A stretch of DNA of 64,000 nt from Miscanthus floridulus (Eukaryota > Streptophyta > Magnoliopsida > Poales > Poaceae): positions 79,920,570 to 79,984,569 of the forward strand of contig NC_089598.1 in the NCBI RefSeq assembly GCF_019320115.1, given 5' to 3'. How positions within the stretch are numbered: position 1 is the first letter of the stretch; each line of letters begins with the position of its first letter. The position numbers were made by a program, and so were the translations under genes. The notes below the pieces were generated by a model, which saw nothing but the letters and a program-made list of their open reading frames with translations, was not told the origin of the DNA and did not search any database. Below are positions 32,748 through 46,305 of this stretch, piece by piece.

Positions 32748-33590
32748 TCAGCAAGCGTCTCTTCAGGTGTATGATCCATTTTTGAGTGCTAGTGTGATTT
32801 ACCTATAGGCTAAATGATGTATATATAGAGCAGAGGAGTAGAGCATATGAAGCAAACGCTATCCGGTAATCATTATATCCTAGAACTGAATCAACTACCG
32901 TCTGTTGAGGTAGTTCCGTCGCTCGTTGAGTGTCGAGCGCTCGGCTCCTGCGGATCGTGCAAGAGTCGGTCCTGGCGCCGCTGCCTCATGAAGCGGCGAT
33001 TCCGGCAGCGAGCGCCCCAGACTGGCCAAGCTGGAGTTCACCGATAAAACGGAATAACAGCCCAAAACGGCCCATAGGCGCCCTGCATTGTACGGCCTAA
33101 GCCCCCGGTGGATCCAGGCACAGGCAGCGATGCTCCGACCGTTAAGCCACCGGAATCTGCAACCCCAGCCAATGGTTCACAGGCACCAAAAGGTTATTGG
33201 CACGTTAACCTCACGGCTTTACCCTTTTGTTGATTATTCTGTTCATCTAATTGGTTGCTCTGTGGCATCGCAGTTAATCCAAAGAAACTTAAAACCCTTC
33301 ACGATCCTAGCGTACCACTCCGTGATCCATGAAGCTGTGAACAGGGACAAAATCTCCGGAGGTAGTTTGGAATGAGAAAGGTGCCGATGGCCAGAGGAGG
33401 GTCAATAGTCTATAAAATTTTCTACAACGACACTAAGAAAAGTGGTTATACAAAAATTTCTACAACCTCTCACAATTACCACGATCGGAGCTAGAGAGAA
33501 GCACCTTCCTTCGCTCGACGATGCTTGCTGCACCAAGCCGTCTAAGTGGCGGCAACCACCAAGAGAAACAAGCGAAATCCGCAGCGAAAC
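32661..33590. other. spacer; end part is an older LTR-element remnant
   Basis: An AG microsatellite lies at 32718-32750. No gene is evident up to about 33380. From about 33380 to 33590 the sequence (GGCCAGAGGAGGGTCAATAG, TCTACAACGACACTAAG) looks like one side of an old LTR retrotransposon; its continuation is beyond the inserted Gypsy element at 51522. Confidence 0.4.
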
Positions 33591-36317
33591 TGTAACACCC
33601 TAAAATTTGCATCATTTTGAAATCAAATATAAGGTCTACATACATGTTTGTGCATTCATGCTGATGCATATTTATTTTTATGATACTTGGGTTTGATCAA
33701 AATTGCAAACGGATTTCAATTTGAATTGAATTCGAATTTGAAAATGTGTTTAAGAACAAAATTCTTTCTCTCTCTCCTTGGCTTTCGGCCCACTCTTTCT
33801 TTTCCCTCCTGCGTGGCCTAGCTTCCCTTCTCCTTCTCGGCCTATTGGCTCAGCTGGCCGTTTCCCGCAGCTCGGCTCCGCTCTTTCTCTCTTGCGGCCC
33901 ATTCCAGCAGGCCGCGTCGCAGCAGGCTGGCCCAGTCGAGCTGCGTCGCCCACGCTCTCCTCTCTCCCGCTTGTTTTCGCTGACGAGCCGGCCCCACATG
34001 TCAGTCGCGTCGTCTTCTACCTCGCGATCGTCTCCTTCACGGACTCTCTCCGCGCCGGGAGTCCGCAACTGACCCGACGCCGCCCCGACTCCGCCTTGGC
34101 ATGCGTTCCAAGCTGTTTCGCTCCCATAAATACCGAGCCCAGTGTCCCGCCGCCTCCATCAAGTCGCCAAAGCCACCTCGCCTCATCCTGAGCTCGCAGC
34201 GCCGCCGCTAGCCCTAGCCGCCGCCGCCGAGTTCAATCCGCCGAAGCCACGCGCCGCTTCCATACGCTCCACGCCGCTGTTTTTCGCCATGGTAAGTTCG
34301 CCTTGGCCTCCTTTTGCTCTCTGTATCTTTCCCGAGTCGAACCATGGCCCGTAGGCTATTTTCCACGTGCACCGCTCGCCGCCGGCCATGGCGCCGCCGG
34401 CAGCCTCTCTCCCTCGTTCTCTCTCTATTGTAATCTAGACCGTCCATATCAGATCCAACGGTCGAGATTGGCCGATACCCTTTCGCCGAGGCCTTTTTGT
34501 AAAAGAGTCCTTTAGTTTCTCAGAATTCGAAGCTGCTGTCCCTGCATTTTTTAAAGAGCCCCTGTACTTCATCTTTATCATGCCCGCCATCTCTGGCTCA
34601 GTTTAAAATCCGATTTTATTAATTTAAATTCTAAATTTAAGTTCCAGCTATTTACAGAAGTGCCATTGATCTTTTTCTAGTCATTAAATCTCCGTTTTAG
34701 CTCCGATCTGATCCGTTCAAGTTGCGTTAGATTCGTAATTGCGTAATCTACATGTTCATCCAACTGTTAAACATGTTTTCAACTTTTGAGATTCGAGATT
34801 AGATTTAATCTATTATTTTATTAAAGGAAATCTTATTTAATTTATAACTTCTTCGTTATAGCTTTGATTTTCGTGATCTTCATGTCTGTGTGTTCGTAGC
34901 AAGACGTAGATTTGTTTTACAAACTTTCATCTTGATTTTATGCTGGTTGGTGTACTGTTATAATCTATAGCTTTTGTTGCTCTGCATGATTGCTTCTGGA
35001 TGCTTGTATGTTGCTGTGATTATCGAGTATAGACGGTGAGCAATTCGTGGGAATACTACTTTGACTTGCAGGATCAGTAGGAACACTTTGTTCAAGGCAA
35101 GTACAATATGGGATCATCCTTGTTTCCTATGAACTTTAGTACATTTAATTCATATTGTATACATCACCTTGATAGGGATACCCTAGAATTGAACTTATAC
35201 CTTGTCTCCTATGGGATATGCATTGGGTAGCCTTACTAGCGCTCAATTAAACCATGATCTTATAACTTGACTAATGGTATATGCAATAAACATTAAAACA
35301 TGACTTCTTAGCAACTTGGAACAGGGGGCTGGAGTGTTTAGCTACTTCCTAAATGCTTCGGATTCCTCTCTCTAAGGACTTATCTGTAAGTGAACATCCG
35401 GGACTTACAGAACAGCTATGAGGGCTATATGGCTCTGGCTTTACCTCAATATGAGAACATTTTCTAGCTTGTTAGAGGTTACCTTTATGGCGTAAGAATG
35501 GCTTGCCGAATCGGGTATAGGACAGCCTCTACTCTTATGTGTATAGCCATGATGGAATGGTGCCATTCGACAGGGGGGGTTCCTATATCTGTTTGCCGAG
35601 TGAATCTAATGGCCCTAACTTGTTAGACGAACCTTTGAAAGGCTTCATAGTGAACCCTGCCTACTCACCTTTGAAGTGTTTTGGTAGTAATTAACCCGGG
35701 CATGTGGGTATCACGACTCATAGTGAAAGTGTACAACCTCTGCAGAGTGTAAAATTGGTATATCAATTGTGCTCACGATCACGAGCGGCCTTGAACCCTT
35801 GTGGAATAGATGATCACTAAGAATTATCCGTTTATGCTATTCATTATTCTTGTGTACATTGATCATGTGTTTACTATGGTATTAAAACAACTTGTTGCTA
35901 CTCTTATGCTAAAATTGTGACAACTAAAAGCTGAATACTGTTAAACCTGTGTAAAGCCTTTTGAGCCTCATGAACCCCATGTTACACTTGTTGAGTACGA
36001 CACGTACTTCCGCTTGTTTATTTTCATTATTTGGATAAAAATCCTGGATGGATAACAGATGGCTATGTTAATAACGACTTTCCTGAGGATTACTAGACTT
36101 GTGGTCAACCAGTTGACGTCCCTGTGATATGGAGCTTCCACGAGAGATTTTTCTTTATTCTTCCGCTATATTTATGTGAAGACTCTGTCTTATTATACGT
36201 AATGTAATAAACACTTGTGATGGTACTATCTATAATTTGTTGGCTTATATGTGTGACTGATCTCTGGGCGCACATAAGATTATGCATCCCATTTTATCTT
36301 TAAAATCGGGTGTGACA
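33591..36317 (+). repeat. 5' LTR of the Gypsy element
   Basis: 2727 bp, starting TGTAACACCC and ending GGGTGTGACA. It lacks about 73 bp present in the 3' LTR (between GAAAT and CAAATATAAGG near 33625), consistent with a deletion at an AAAT microhomology. It holds the promoter, and the C/T-rich frames at 33746-34515 are not genes. Confidence 0.95.
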
Positions 36318-36321
36318 GATT

Positions 36322-36333
36322 TGGTATCAGAGC
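36322..36333 (+). promoter_or_regulatory. primer-binding site (initiator Met tRNA type)
   Basis: TGGTATCAGAGC lies four bases after the 5' LTR end and is complementary to the 3' end of plant initiator methionine tRNA. Confidence 0.9.
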
Positions 36334-36504
36334 TGTGTTGACTATAGGACGTCAGCCTAGTTAGCAATGATCATTCTAGCCTCTTTTGCTTCACTCATTT
36401 CATGCTTCCCATCTCACTCTTGTTATTTGCTAAATTTTATGCTTCTTTCGTCTCACTCTGTTATGAAAATTATTGCTTCTAATTTGACTAAATCTAATTA
36501 TGTA

Positions 36505-38430
36505 GATGCCTCGTGCCAATAAGACCGCTCGCTTCAGCACCGGAGGCTACTACCCGCCTCGTGGCTTGTATGAGTCCATGGAACAACATGAGGAGGAGGA
36601 ACCCTAGGAGCAAGAAGTTGACTCACCCGCACCTGCACCTACACCTGAGCCATTCCAGGAAGAGCCCGAAGAAGAACTCAAAAAAGTGGAGGTCATTGTA
36701 TTATCTGATTATGATGAAGAGGAGGACGTCGTTCAAGAAGATCAGCCTACCCCTACCATGGGATGGACTACAAAGACCTAGTACAATCCAAGGTGTGAAT
36801 CCTCCATTTCACACCACCGACTTATGAGGATTCTTCAGACCTACTACGCTGATTGGGACGCAGCTGTGGAGTATGTCTGCGAAGAACATACGCACCCTCT
36901 AGAGGACACTTACTGAGCTGTTGATGTTGGAACTCGTCCAGAAAATTTTCAAAATGTATTCTATATCCCTATAAGTGTCTATAACATGGAAATCTCTAAA
37001 TTTTGAATATTTGTGTTGGATGTCAGATATCTAGAAGAGGAAGAGGCCGAGGTCGTGGAGGTGTTCCCCCACATCAACCACCGCCACCTACTATTTAGCA
37101 GCTTCTGGCAGTGCAGACATAGCTTATGCAAGCTCTGGTGTAGAATTAGTAGAATCAACCAACTGGTGGAGCACCGGTGAAAAGCATGGTGAATTCTTGA
37201 AGGGCCGCCCCCTGATGTTTTCTCATGCCACTGATCCACTGGAAGCAGATGATAGGCTTCGTGTAGTGGAAAAGCAACTCAACATAGCATAGTGCAACGA
37301 CCAGCATAAGGTGTTGTACGTGTTAGGACAACTCCAGGGAGAAGCTCAAGACTAGTGGGAGGCATTTGAGTATGGACGTCCCACTAATGCTCCTCCTATC
37401 ACCTGACAAGAGTTTAGAGAGAATTTTAGATCCTACCACATACCTGAAGGATTGATAGAGCTGAAGCAGGAGGAATTCAGGGCTCTGAAACATGGATCTA
37501 TGTCTGTGGTTGAGTATTGTGACAAATTCGCTCAGTTGTCACGTTACGCTTCGAATGAGGTGGTTGATGATGTTGATAAGCAACGCCGCTTTCTCAAGGG
37601 TTTGTATGATGGTCTGCAACTCTAGCTTATGTCCAATACATACCCCAATTTCCAGACGCTGGTAAATCACGCTATTGTTATTGACAAAAAGTGCAAAGAG
37701 ATGGAGGCCAAGAAGAGGAGGCTTTAGGGACAAGCCTCTGCAAGCAATACTCGTCTGTGCACCAATCCTCAACAAAGCTTCCAGTAGAGGTACCAGGGAC
37801 CACCTAATCAATGGAATCATAACCCAAACCAGCAGCGTCTATCGAACCAGCAGCAGAGTGGCCAGCGGACACCACGACAGGGACCGCCTAACAACACTCC
37901 CATGAAGACCAATGCACCTAGCACCCCCAATGTATGCTATTGTTATGGAGAAGTTGGGCATTATGCTAACCATTGTCCTAGGAAGCAGAATCAGCTAACA
38001 CCCCAGGGTCAGCACAGTAATCTAAAAGGAACACCTTAGAAGCCAGCGCCCAACATGAGAAAGGTGAATCATGTGTCTATAGAGACGGTGCTTGTGGAAC
38101 CAAAAGTCATGCTCGGTACGTTTGATGTTAATTCCACACCTGCCACTGTTCTTTTTGATTCTATAGCTTCACATTCTTTTATATCATAAGCATTTGTTAA
38201 AACGCATAGCATACCCTTATGTGCCATGAAAAATCTTATACTAGTAAACTCACCAGGAGGTAGTATGCAAGCTTCTTATCGTTGGCTCCCAACTAGTCTA
38301 TCCTTAAGGGGGGTAGAGTTCAAAGTGAGCCCATTGTGTTGAGAACATCTGGTATTGATGTGATTCTGGGTATGGATTGGATGAAGCAAAACTAGGCAGT
38401 AATTCAGTGTCAGGAGAAGATAGTTGTTGT
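36505..38430 (+). pseudogene. Gypsy gag and protease region, decayed
   Basis: Starts MPRANKTARFSTGG at 36505. The gag core follows from about 37200 (HATDPLEADDRL, KVLYVLGQLQGEAQD, FRENFRSYHIPEG, FAQLSRYA). The zinc knuckle near 37925 reads CYCYGEVGHYANHC, so the C-x2-C pair is altered to C-x-C-Y and zinc binding would fail. The protease shows LFDSIASHSF with the catalytic Asp but Ile where Gly is usual. At least a dozen stops occur, five of them TAG in the Gln-rich stretch at 37090-37160. A frameshift lies near 38320. Confidence 0.85.
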
Positions 38431-38439
38431 GACCGCATC

Positions 38440-39933
38440 GAATGGGGACAGAATTAGTGTTGATGTTGTAGTACAAGCACAGTCGACAGCCACAGTGAAC
38501 CAGCTTGATGATAGCGTCAATAAGGAGGACCTAGTAGTGGATGAGTTTCTAGATGTGTTTCCCGATGACTTGCTATATATGCCACCTGACTGTGACATTG
38601 AGTTTATTATTGAATTATTATCTGAAACTGCACCTATAGCTAAGCGTCCATATAGAATGGGGGTTAATGAACTAGAGGAACTTAAGAAAACAAATAAAGG
38701 AGTTATAGGAGAAAGGTTTCATTCATCCTAGTTCGTCATCTTGGGGAGCACCGGTTATATTTGTTGACAAGAAGGATGGTACCCAGAGGATGTGTGTTGA
38801 TTATCGGTCACTAAATGAGGTTACTATCAAGAACAAGTACCCGCTACCTAGAATTGATGACCTATTTGATCAGTTGAGAGGTGCTTGTGTTTTCTCTAAG
38901 ATTGATCTTCGTTCTGTTTATCATCAGCTGAAGATTTGTGCAACTGACATACCCAAGATAGCTTTTACTATGAGGTATGGTTTGTATGAGTACACTGTTA
39001 TGTCCTTTGGTTTGACCAAGCACCTGCATACTTTTATGTACTTAATGAATAAGGTGTTCATAGAGTTTTTGGATAAGTTTTGTGGTGGTATTTATCGATG
39101 ATATATTGGTATTCTCCAAAATGGAAGAAGAGCATGTTGAACATCTAAGGTTGGTCTTGCAAAAGCCCAGGGAACAAAAGTTATATGCTAAGCGAAGCAA
39201 GTGTAAGTTTTAGTTGAAGGAAGTTTCTTTCCTAGGCCATGTTGTCTCTAATGGTGGAATAGCAGTAGATCCAAGCAAGGTAAGATATGTGTTGAATTGG
39301 AAACCACCAACCGATGTGGGAGAGATTCAAAGTTTCTTGGGATTGGTTGGATACTACAAAAGATTCATAGAAGGGTTTTCTAAACTTGCCAAGCCTATGA
39401 CAGCTCTATTGGAGAAGAATGCTAAGTTTGTGTGATCTGAAAAGTGCCTGGCTAACTGTGAAGAATTGAAGAAGAGGTTGACTACTGCCCCAGTATTGGT
39501 TTTGCCAGATTTGAGCAAGAACTTTTCTATCTATTGTGATGCATCTCGTTAGGGTCTCGGATGTGTTCTTAAGCAAGAAGGAGTAGTGGCCTATATATCC
39601 CGACAGTTGAGAAAGCATGAGCTAAACTATCCTACTCATGATTTGGAGTTAGCAGCAGTGGTTCATCCTCTGATAATATGGAGGCACTATCTTATCAGAC
39701 ATAAGAGTGATATCTATACTGATCACAAGAGTCTGAAGTACATTTTCACTTAGACAGATCTGAATATGAGATAGCGTTGATGGTTGGAGTTGATTAAGGA
39801 TTATGATCTGGAAGTACACTATCATCCTGGAAAGGCGAATGTTGTTGCCGATGCTCTTAGCAGGAAGAGTTATGCCAATGAGGTGCAAGTGGCATCTATG
39901 TCAAGTGAGCTATGTGCTAAACTTAAGCAACTA
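38440..39933 (+). pseudogene. Gypsy reverse transcriptase and RNase H (5' part of pol), decayed
   Basis: The reverse transcriptase region has CDIEFIIEL, a frameshifted ELKK block, [47 protein letters not shown] and the active-site FIDDILVFS (about 39090). It is followed by [20 protein letters not shown]. RNase H has [34 protein letters not shown] and [10 protein letters not shown]. Stops after CKF, KFV, ASR, IFT and MR, plus a frameshift near 39087, break it. The sequence stops at LCAKLKQL, where the nested element is inserted, and resumes at 47193. Confidence 0.9.
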
Positions 39934-40847
39934 TGTTGGGGGAGCCCATACGGAGTATGGGCCAACTCCCCCTTGAAGAGGCCTGATGAAGGAATAATGG
40001 CGGAGGCTGTCCCTAAAATGGCGGAGGCTCTATCCAAAACGGTGGAGGCTCTCCCCAAGACGGCGGAGGCCTAGCGCAAGGATAATGGTGGAGGTTCTCC
40101 CTGAGATGGCAGAGGCCCTCCCCAAGATGGCGGAGGACTAGTACAAGGATGACGATGAGTTTCTCCCTGGGACGGCGGAGGCTCTCCCCGGGACAGCGGA
40201 TGCCTAGTGCAGTGATCATGGCAAAAGTGTTCCCTGAGGCATCGGAGGCCCACCAAGGTGCGGGACGATCAAGTCAGCAAGGCATATGTGAGGACAGTTG
40301 ATGGGCCTCCAGTGGGCGTCGGCCTAGGTCCAAGGTGAAGACATCATGAGACGGTGTGATGAGAACACCCCTGAGGTTAGATACTAGGGCTAGAATATTC
40401 CTGGAATGTACCGTAGCAGTTGAGGGGCACTGTTGTAAACTCTGTAAAGTGGTAGTTGAGCCCTATAAATAGGGAACACTTATAACTATACAGGGGGCCT
40501 GGAAAATGAATGAATGAAACCCTAAGTCTCGTGAGTCTGTATTGGATCCTCATTCTCTCTTTCAGGCAGTGCCTCCGCCAAAGCTAGAGTCCAGAGCCTC
40601 GACCAAAGTCGAAGGCCTCCGCCCCTTTCTTACTCCCACTTTGCCAAAGCCTACTGAATCCCTCGTTTAGCGACCTTCTACCCGGAGCCTCTGACGGACG
40701 ATCTTGTCCAACAGAAGTGCGCCGCATTCAGGGACCTTCGCCCGTCTTAGGCGGAGGCCGGACTCCGCCCATCTATGGTGGAGACCCCAACCTAAGATGA
40801 AGGCCTCCGCCCACTTCTCACTCTTGTTAGAAACCGATGTTTCAATA
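39934..40847 (+). repeat. 5' LTR of the nested element
   Basis: 914 bp. Contains a TATA box CTATAAATAGGG at 40462-40473 and, upstream of it, GATGGCGGAGG-type repeats. It carries 27 bp (near 40755) missing from the 3' LTR, bounded by GGAG microhomology. The final CA is TA here. Confidence 0.93.
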
Positions 40848-43789
40848 GTGGCACCCACCATGCTCGGCATGAATTTTTTTTGAGAGTTGAGAGTTGGAAC
40901 CTTCACGTCAGATTCATAAAAAAAATCCCAAAGACCTCCAGGTGCCCAACCTTGGCACCAAGCTTTCGGCCTCCATGCAATGGAAATTCAACTACGCGGG
41001 ACGTCATTCTGACAGCCTTCGCACCTCAACTACGGTTCAGATAAGTCAGCTTTAATTCATCAAAAACCCAAAAATAGTGCCATGACTAAGTTTTGAGCCC
41101 ATGACTTTCATATTTGTCATGGAAGTCGAGCATATTTGTTATAGCAATCGCAGATCTGAGCCACTCACCTGCTACCATGCTACCTCCGACAATCCAATAA
41201 GCCACGTCCTGGTTTATAGGACCTCCGGGTCTCTGAGCTCCGGAGTCTAGTTTGCACCATTGCATGCAACATCAACTTCTTAGTGTTAGCCTCCTCTCAT
41301 TTTCTTAACAAATGCATTGCTACTTTCATTTCTAGTGTTTGTTGCTAACAGCAAATGTGCAGAAACAAAGTCACAAGCTAACAGGCCAGGTCTAGGCAAC
41401 CTCCGCCATAGGAAACGTCCTACGTGCGAGCGCACGATACTCAGTTTCTGCAAGCCGCGGCATCCACTCCACTGTCTCCACACTTGCCTTCGACGCCCGG
41501 GCGCCCGTGTCCTAGAATACCTGGACGCCCACGACGATGGCGTCCCCAACCTCGACGACGCCAATGGTTCTGCGGTGCTCATGACCTTTTGCATGCCACA
41601 CCGCCGTGCTCGTTGTGCACCCATCAAGCAGCATTGCACTCGCCGTAGGCCATGGCCTAGGCTCACCAACGCTCAACCTCCTTCAAGATGCGTGACGTCG
41701 ACTGCTAAAGTCGGACAGCCCAAATGCCAAAGCAAAGGCTCTACCTGCTACGACAGTTCACCTCTGGGCTCTAGCCAGCAAACACATACTGTACCATCGT
41801 ACGAAGGCCAGATAAGTAACGTATACTCATATACTCTCTTTCCAATTCAGCAGTAATTATTGCCTCACCATTAATCCCACACGATACCAATTCGTACACC
41901 TAGTTTGCTTACAGTCATGATGCACCTATATGCAGTAACTGTGCAATGCTTCACTAAGCTTTGTCTACAGTACAAAGATGTGCAGAGTCTATATAAGCCT
42001 TCAGAGATTTGGATCACACAGGGCAGTCCAGCACATACATCCATGAGTTTTCTTTGTTACAAAACATACATCATCTACGAGTCCTAGACCTTTTGACAAA
42101 AATATATAGCCTCCGGCTAACCAATAGAGCACGCATAGCGTTCCCATTGTTTGCCTGCAGGTAATCAAGTGACCACTTCATCACCATAGCAAGCACTGCC
42201 AGCGACCTAACGTGGTTGTCGTCCCCAGCATCTACGCCGGCTAGAATGCAAGCCCAAAGGAGCCTCTGACTAGAGTGGAGGAGGTCCGGGCCAAGCTTCG
42301 AATTCCTATAACCTCCGACCAAAGATTTGAGAGTTGAAACCTTTCGGACGTTAAGTAAAAAAAACACAAAACAACAACAACAAACAGAAGATATTCAGCC
42401 TTCGCCAGAATTCGCACATCTTCATACAAGGGACCTTCGCGTCTCCGGGCTCCGAGTGTGGAGTAAACCATTTCAATATCAACTTCTTAGTATCAGCATC
42501 CCCTCACCTTACATGTCAAACATGCATGTTCTATTTTTTTTCTTGCTTCTTCTATTTTTGCTTAACAACCAGCGAAGGTGCCAGGAGAAACTCCAACAAG
42601 CAACGTACAAAACTCAAGGCCTCTGGCTAGAACACAAGCACGTACCTGGTCCAACCTCCGACGACCGTGCAGGCCAGCAAGCCATGCAGAACACCATTGG
42701 CTGGTTGCAGATTCAGATGCACAACGTGGACCGAACCACCGACTTGAGGCATCATTCAGACCACCGCCTCGGCCAGGCATTGTCCTCCAGCGTTCGGCCT
42801 CCGCCTCGGACAACACTCAGGATCTGGATGCCAAAGACCTCCGCCCTCTATGGTCAGAGGCCCACAGAATGCATCGGTGACAAGAGCCGCATCGTGGCAT
42901 GGCTGTAGTTTGATTGACTGCTAACGACTAATCCGGAGAAGGCTCTAACTGCTGCAAGATACCACTGCTATCTAACTTAGCATGACACGAAGGCCCAGAT
43001 AAGTTATCAGTTCAGTTTTCAAAAATTGCCAACTGATTTTATCTGCAGCTGCCGGCCCAGCATGATGGCAACGAAGGATGACCTCCGACGCAAACCGCAG
43101 CTAAGTAACTCGGCCACCCATCTAAAAATTTCTGCAAAAGTTGTACGTTACATTTACGTGGGACTCAAGCCCTTTACCTTCCAATCTCATAACATAATCT
43201 AGTATGCATGCAAATGTAAATAAAATTATCATTATTGCTGTTTATCGAAACCACCTGGCGAAGGCCAAAGAATTTTTCAAACACCTGTACCTTCGTATAT
43301 AATATATTTCATCCATTTATCTATACGCTAACCTCCGGCATGGTTTAGGTTGCTTATCTTTTCACAACTTCGGATTCTTGAACTACAACACCACAGGTAT
43401 CAAAATAGCATAAGAGAATACTTTTCATCAGCTTATAATCCTAACAAATTTCGCCCTTGTCATTTATTTTTACACATTCTTGTCTAACCTTTGCCTTTCA
43501 AGGCAAATTTCGTAAACCAACCTTGGTGTACAACTTGTCACCAATGTGACCAAAAAACTTGTTGTGGCCTTCACTGCATCAAAAGCATGGCCTGAGTGGC
43601 TATACATGTCTGGCCTTGACCCGGCTAACTTAAAATAATTTTAAACTTTTGTCGAATCTTTTTTTTACTAACATGCAGGTCACCAGCACTGTAAGTATCT
43701 CTTATCCTCCCAAGCTAACCCCCTTAGAATATATTTCATTTGTTATATGCGTGTTTGCACCTCCTCAAGACAAATCAGTCAGTACTCCT

Positions 43790-44280
43790 CATCAGGCAAT
43801 TCTTCTCGTTAAGTGATCAGCCTTCGTCACATATCTGTCCAACAAATCTTTGAATCAGTCAGTCAGTGGTTCTCATGGAATATTCAACACTTATCAGAAA
43901 ACTCAGTGATCCTCTATGAGTCAGTGAATATTCATCTATAAATGGCCTTCTCCAGTAAGTGGTATTCGACAGCCAACAACCTCCACCGATTATTGGTCTT
44001 CGCTTATATGTCAATGCACCTTATCATTGGTTCTCCATAGCCTTCGACACGTATTGGCCTTCACCAGTCAATAACCTTCGTCAGCCTTTGGCCTTCATTA
44101 GTTTGAGCCTCCGTTAGTCATGGTCTTCATTCATCAATCAGTGGACTTCACATATTATTGGTTTTAGGCAGCCTACATCAGTCATAGGCCTTTGATAGTG
44201 AGCTAACTGTATCAGTCAGTGGCCTTCATTAGTTAGTTGGTTTCCATCAGCATTACACCTTCGGCAGTGACTAAACCTTT
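43790..44280. repeat. CAGTCAGTGG / GGCCTTCA degenerate repeat
   Basis: Words such as ATCAGTCAGTGG, GGCCTTCATTAG and CCTTCGGCAG recur at irregular spacing through about 490 bp of the nested element's interior, with no open frame preserved. It looks like a decayed tandem array. Confidence 0.5.
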
Positions 44281-44589
44281 GAGCCCTCTAAAGCTAACAC
44301 TTTCCCTCATTTTTGCAGGTGGCGTTGTTCAATTTCTTCCTTAAAGTATTTATAATATATTAATATGCATCAACCCAATGTTATTCTGTCTAACCTTCGT
44401 AGGGAACTGATTACTTATATATTCAATACTAGTTACATCCATACCCGTGCAGGTACACAAATGGCAGCCTTCGATGCATAATAACTTTACACCTTTTAAA
44501 TATTTTTGCGCAAATGCTATCATTCTCATCATCGCATACATATATTGCGTAAGTACATTGCAATGCATGGCCCGGGCCAACCAGAAGAA

Positions 44590-44826
44590 GTCCCAAAACA
44601 ACACGGGCACCAGGTCACGAAGCCAAGGCTGTCGTGCTGAGAATACATGGGCGCCATGACTCTATGCATCAAAATCCTAGAAGAAGTCCCAAAACAACAT
44701 GGGCACCAGGTCACGAAGCTAAGGCTGTCGTGCCGAGAATGCACGGGTGCCATGACTCTATGCATCAAATCCTAGAAGAAGTCCTGAACCCACACGGGTA
44801 CCAGGTCACGAAGCTAAGGCTCTCGT
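44590..44826. repeat. ~105-bp tandem repeat, about 2.3 copies
   Basis: Units run from AAGAAGTCC through ACGGGCACCAGGTCACGAAG, AAGGCTGTCGTG, GAGAAT-CA-GGG and GCCATGACTCTATGCATC. They begin at about 44585, 44680 and 44776. The frames on both strands here simply follow the repeat. Confidence 0.85.
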
Positions 44827-46305
44827 GTTACCTTCACGTATCATATAAATGACTAACCATCTTTTGCAGCTAGTGGGAAAGCCAGTGCCTTTCTGGGTGT
44901 TGAAAGACTTGCAAAGCAAGCCGATATTCGACGAAGCTATAATGCCCAACCTAAGTCCCTAAAAATGCAGGAGATCAACTCAGTTGCATTTTTACGACTT
45001 CTTCGGCCTTCGACACGCGGCGTCGGTGTCTATATCGGCAGCGCCTTCGCCAAGCTCTTCGGCATGAGGGGCTCCGCTACCATCTTCGATAACTTCACCA
45101 ACATCACCTCCGCCAAAACACCTTTTTCTTTGGAGGGCCTTCGCCAAGCAGCTTTGCAGGAGGACCTTTGGCAAAACCATGATAACTAGCCTCCACCAAC
45201 GCAATGGCATGTGGGGCTTCATCGACACCTTCATTGCATACAACAACATCGCCTCTGTCAAACAACTTTTGCAATATGGCTCAAGAACCTCCGTCGACAC
45301 CAAGTTCTACAACACCTTCGTCGATGTCTACATCGGCAAACTTGCTTCTGAACACCTAATTCCACTACTACAACTACGTCGCCTACACCAAGCGTCACTA
45401 AGGACCTAATCACGAGCACTAGCCAAGAGGGGCTAGGGAAGCACGCAGAGGACCAGCTTCTCCAGGGCATCAAGTCTTTTTGCCTGGTGCTCATGAGCGA
45501 AGATTTATTTGAAGACCTCCACCCAAAGAAGGATCGGAGACGAAGACCTCCGCCCAAAGAAAAGACGAAGACCTCTGCCCAAAGAAGGACCGGAGATGAA
45601 GACCTCCGCCCGAAGAAAATTCGAAGGCCTACGGAGGCCAGCACGCCAAGATGATACCAGACTCAGAGGTGAAGACCTCGGAGATGAACACCTGCGAAGG
45701 CCTTGGAAGCAAAGACCCGCGCATCATGAAGGCACTAGAGGTGAAGACCCCAGAGATGAAGACCTAGGAAGGCCTCGGAGGTGGAGACCCGCACGCCGAG
45801 GTGACACCAGAGGCGAAAGACCCAAAGGCGATCGAAGACCCCTGCACCGAGAAGACATGGAGATGAAGGCCCATACATCAGGCCTTGGAGACACACCTGC
45901 ATGCCAAAAAGACATCAGAAGCAAAGGCCTCAAGGATACAGACCTACGCATCATGAAGGTCCCAGAAATGAAGACCAGAGCACTGAGCGAAGCCAATGAA
46001 CCATGCTATAGAAGCAGCAGAAGGAGCCGAAGGCCATAGATGAAGAAATCTAGAAGATAAAGGCACCCAGAGCTAAAAGCCTAAGGAATTAGTGCATGTA
46101 TAGGTTAGAGTCATGTGCGTGCTCTTTTCTCCATGCCCTTTTTTTCCCACAGGGTTTTTGGGATGGAGTTTTTAGCGAGGCGTGCATGAACGGGTTGTGG
46201 AGGGCAATCCCCGCAACCAAGATATGGGTTGTATAGTGCCTCTTCTTGTATGAACATCTACTAGGTCATGTAGTACCATCCATAACCTAGTAGCTGAGGG
46301 GCTAC

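Larger units (their letters stand above)
40848..46305 (+). other. interior of the nested element: repeat-rich, no supported gene
   Basis: The PBS region starts GTGGCACCCACCATGC right after the LTR. Open frames exist (for example 41317-41856, 42327-42908, 45509-46039). They are Arg/Pro/Ser-rich, overlap others, and follow the repeated AAGACCTCCGCCC and CCTTCGG words. I do not call them genes. One of them (45509-46039) is a 176-codon frame of imperfect MKTxxRRxxxDED-like repeats and could be tested for expression. Confidence 0.6.

Noticed and set aside
33746..34515. Ser/Pro/Arg-rich open frames in the Gypsy 5' LTR (and the like at 48888-49623)
   Set aside because: They lie within the LTRs, are repeated in both copies with frame differences, and overlap on both strands.
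45509..46039. 176-codon Arg/Asp-rich frame in the nested retrotransposon
   Set aside because: It follows repeated AAGACCTCCGCCC words and has no retroelement motif; left as a note only.
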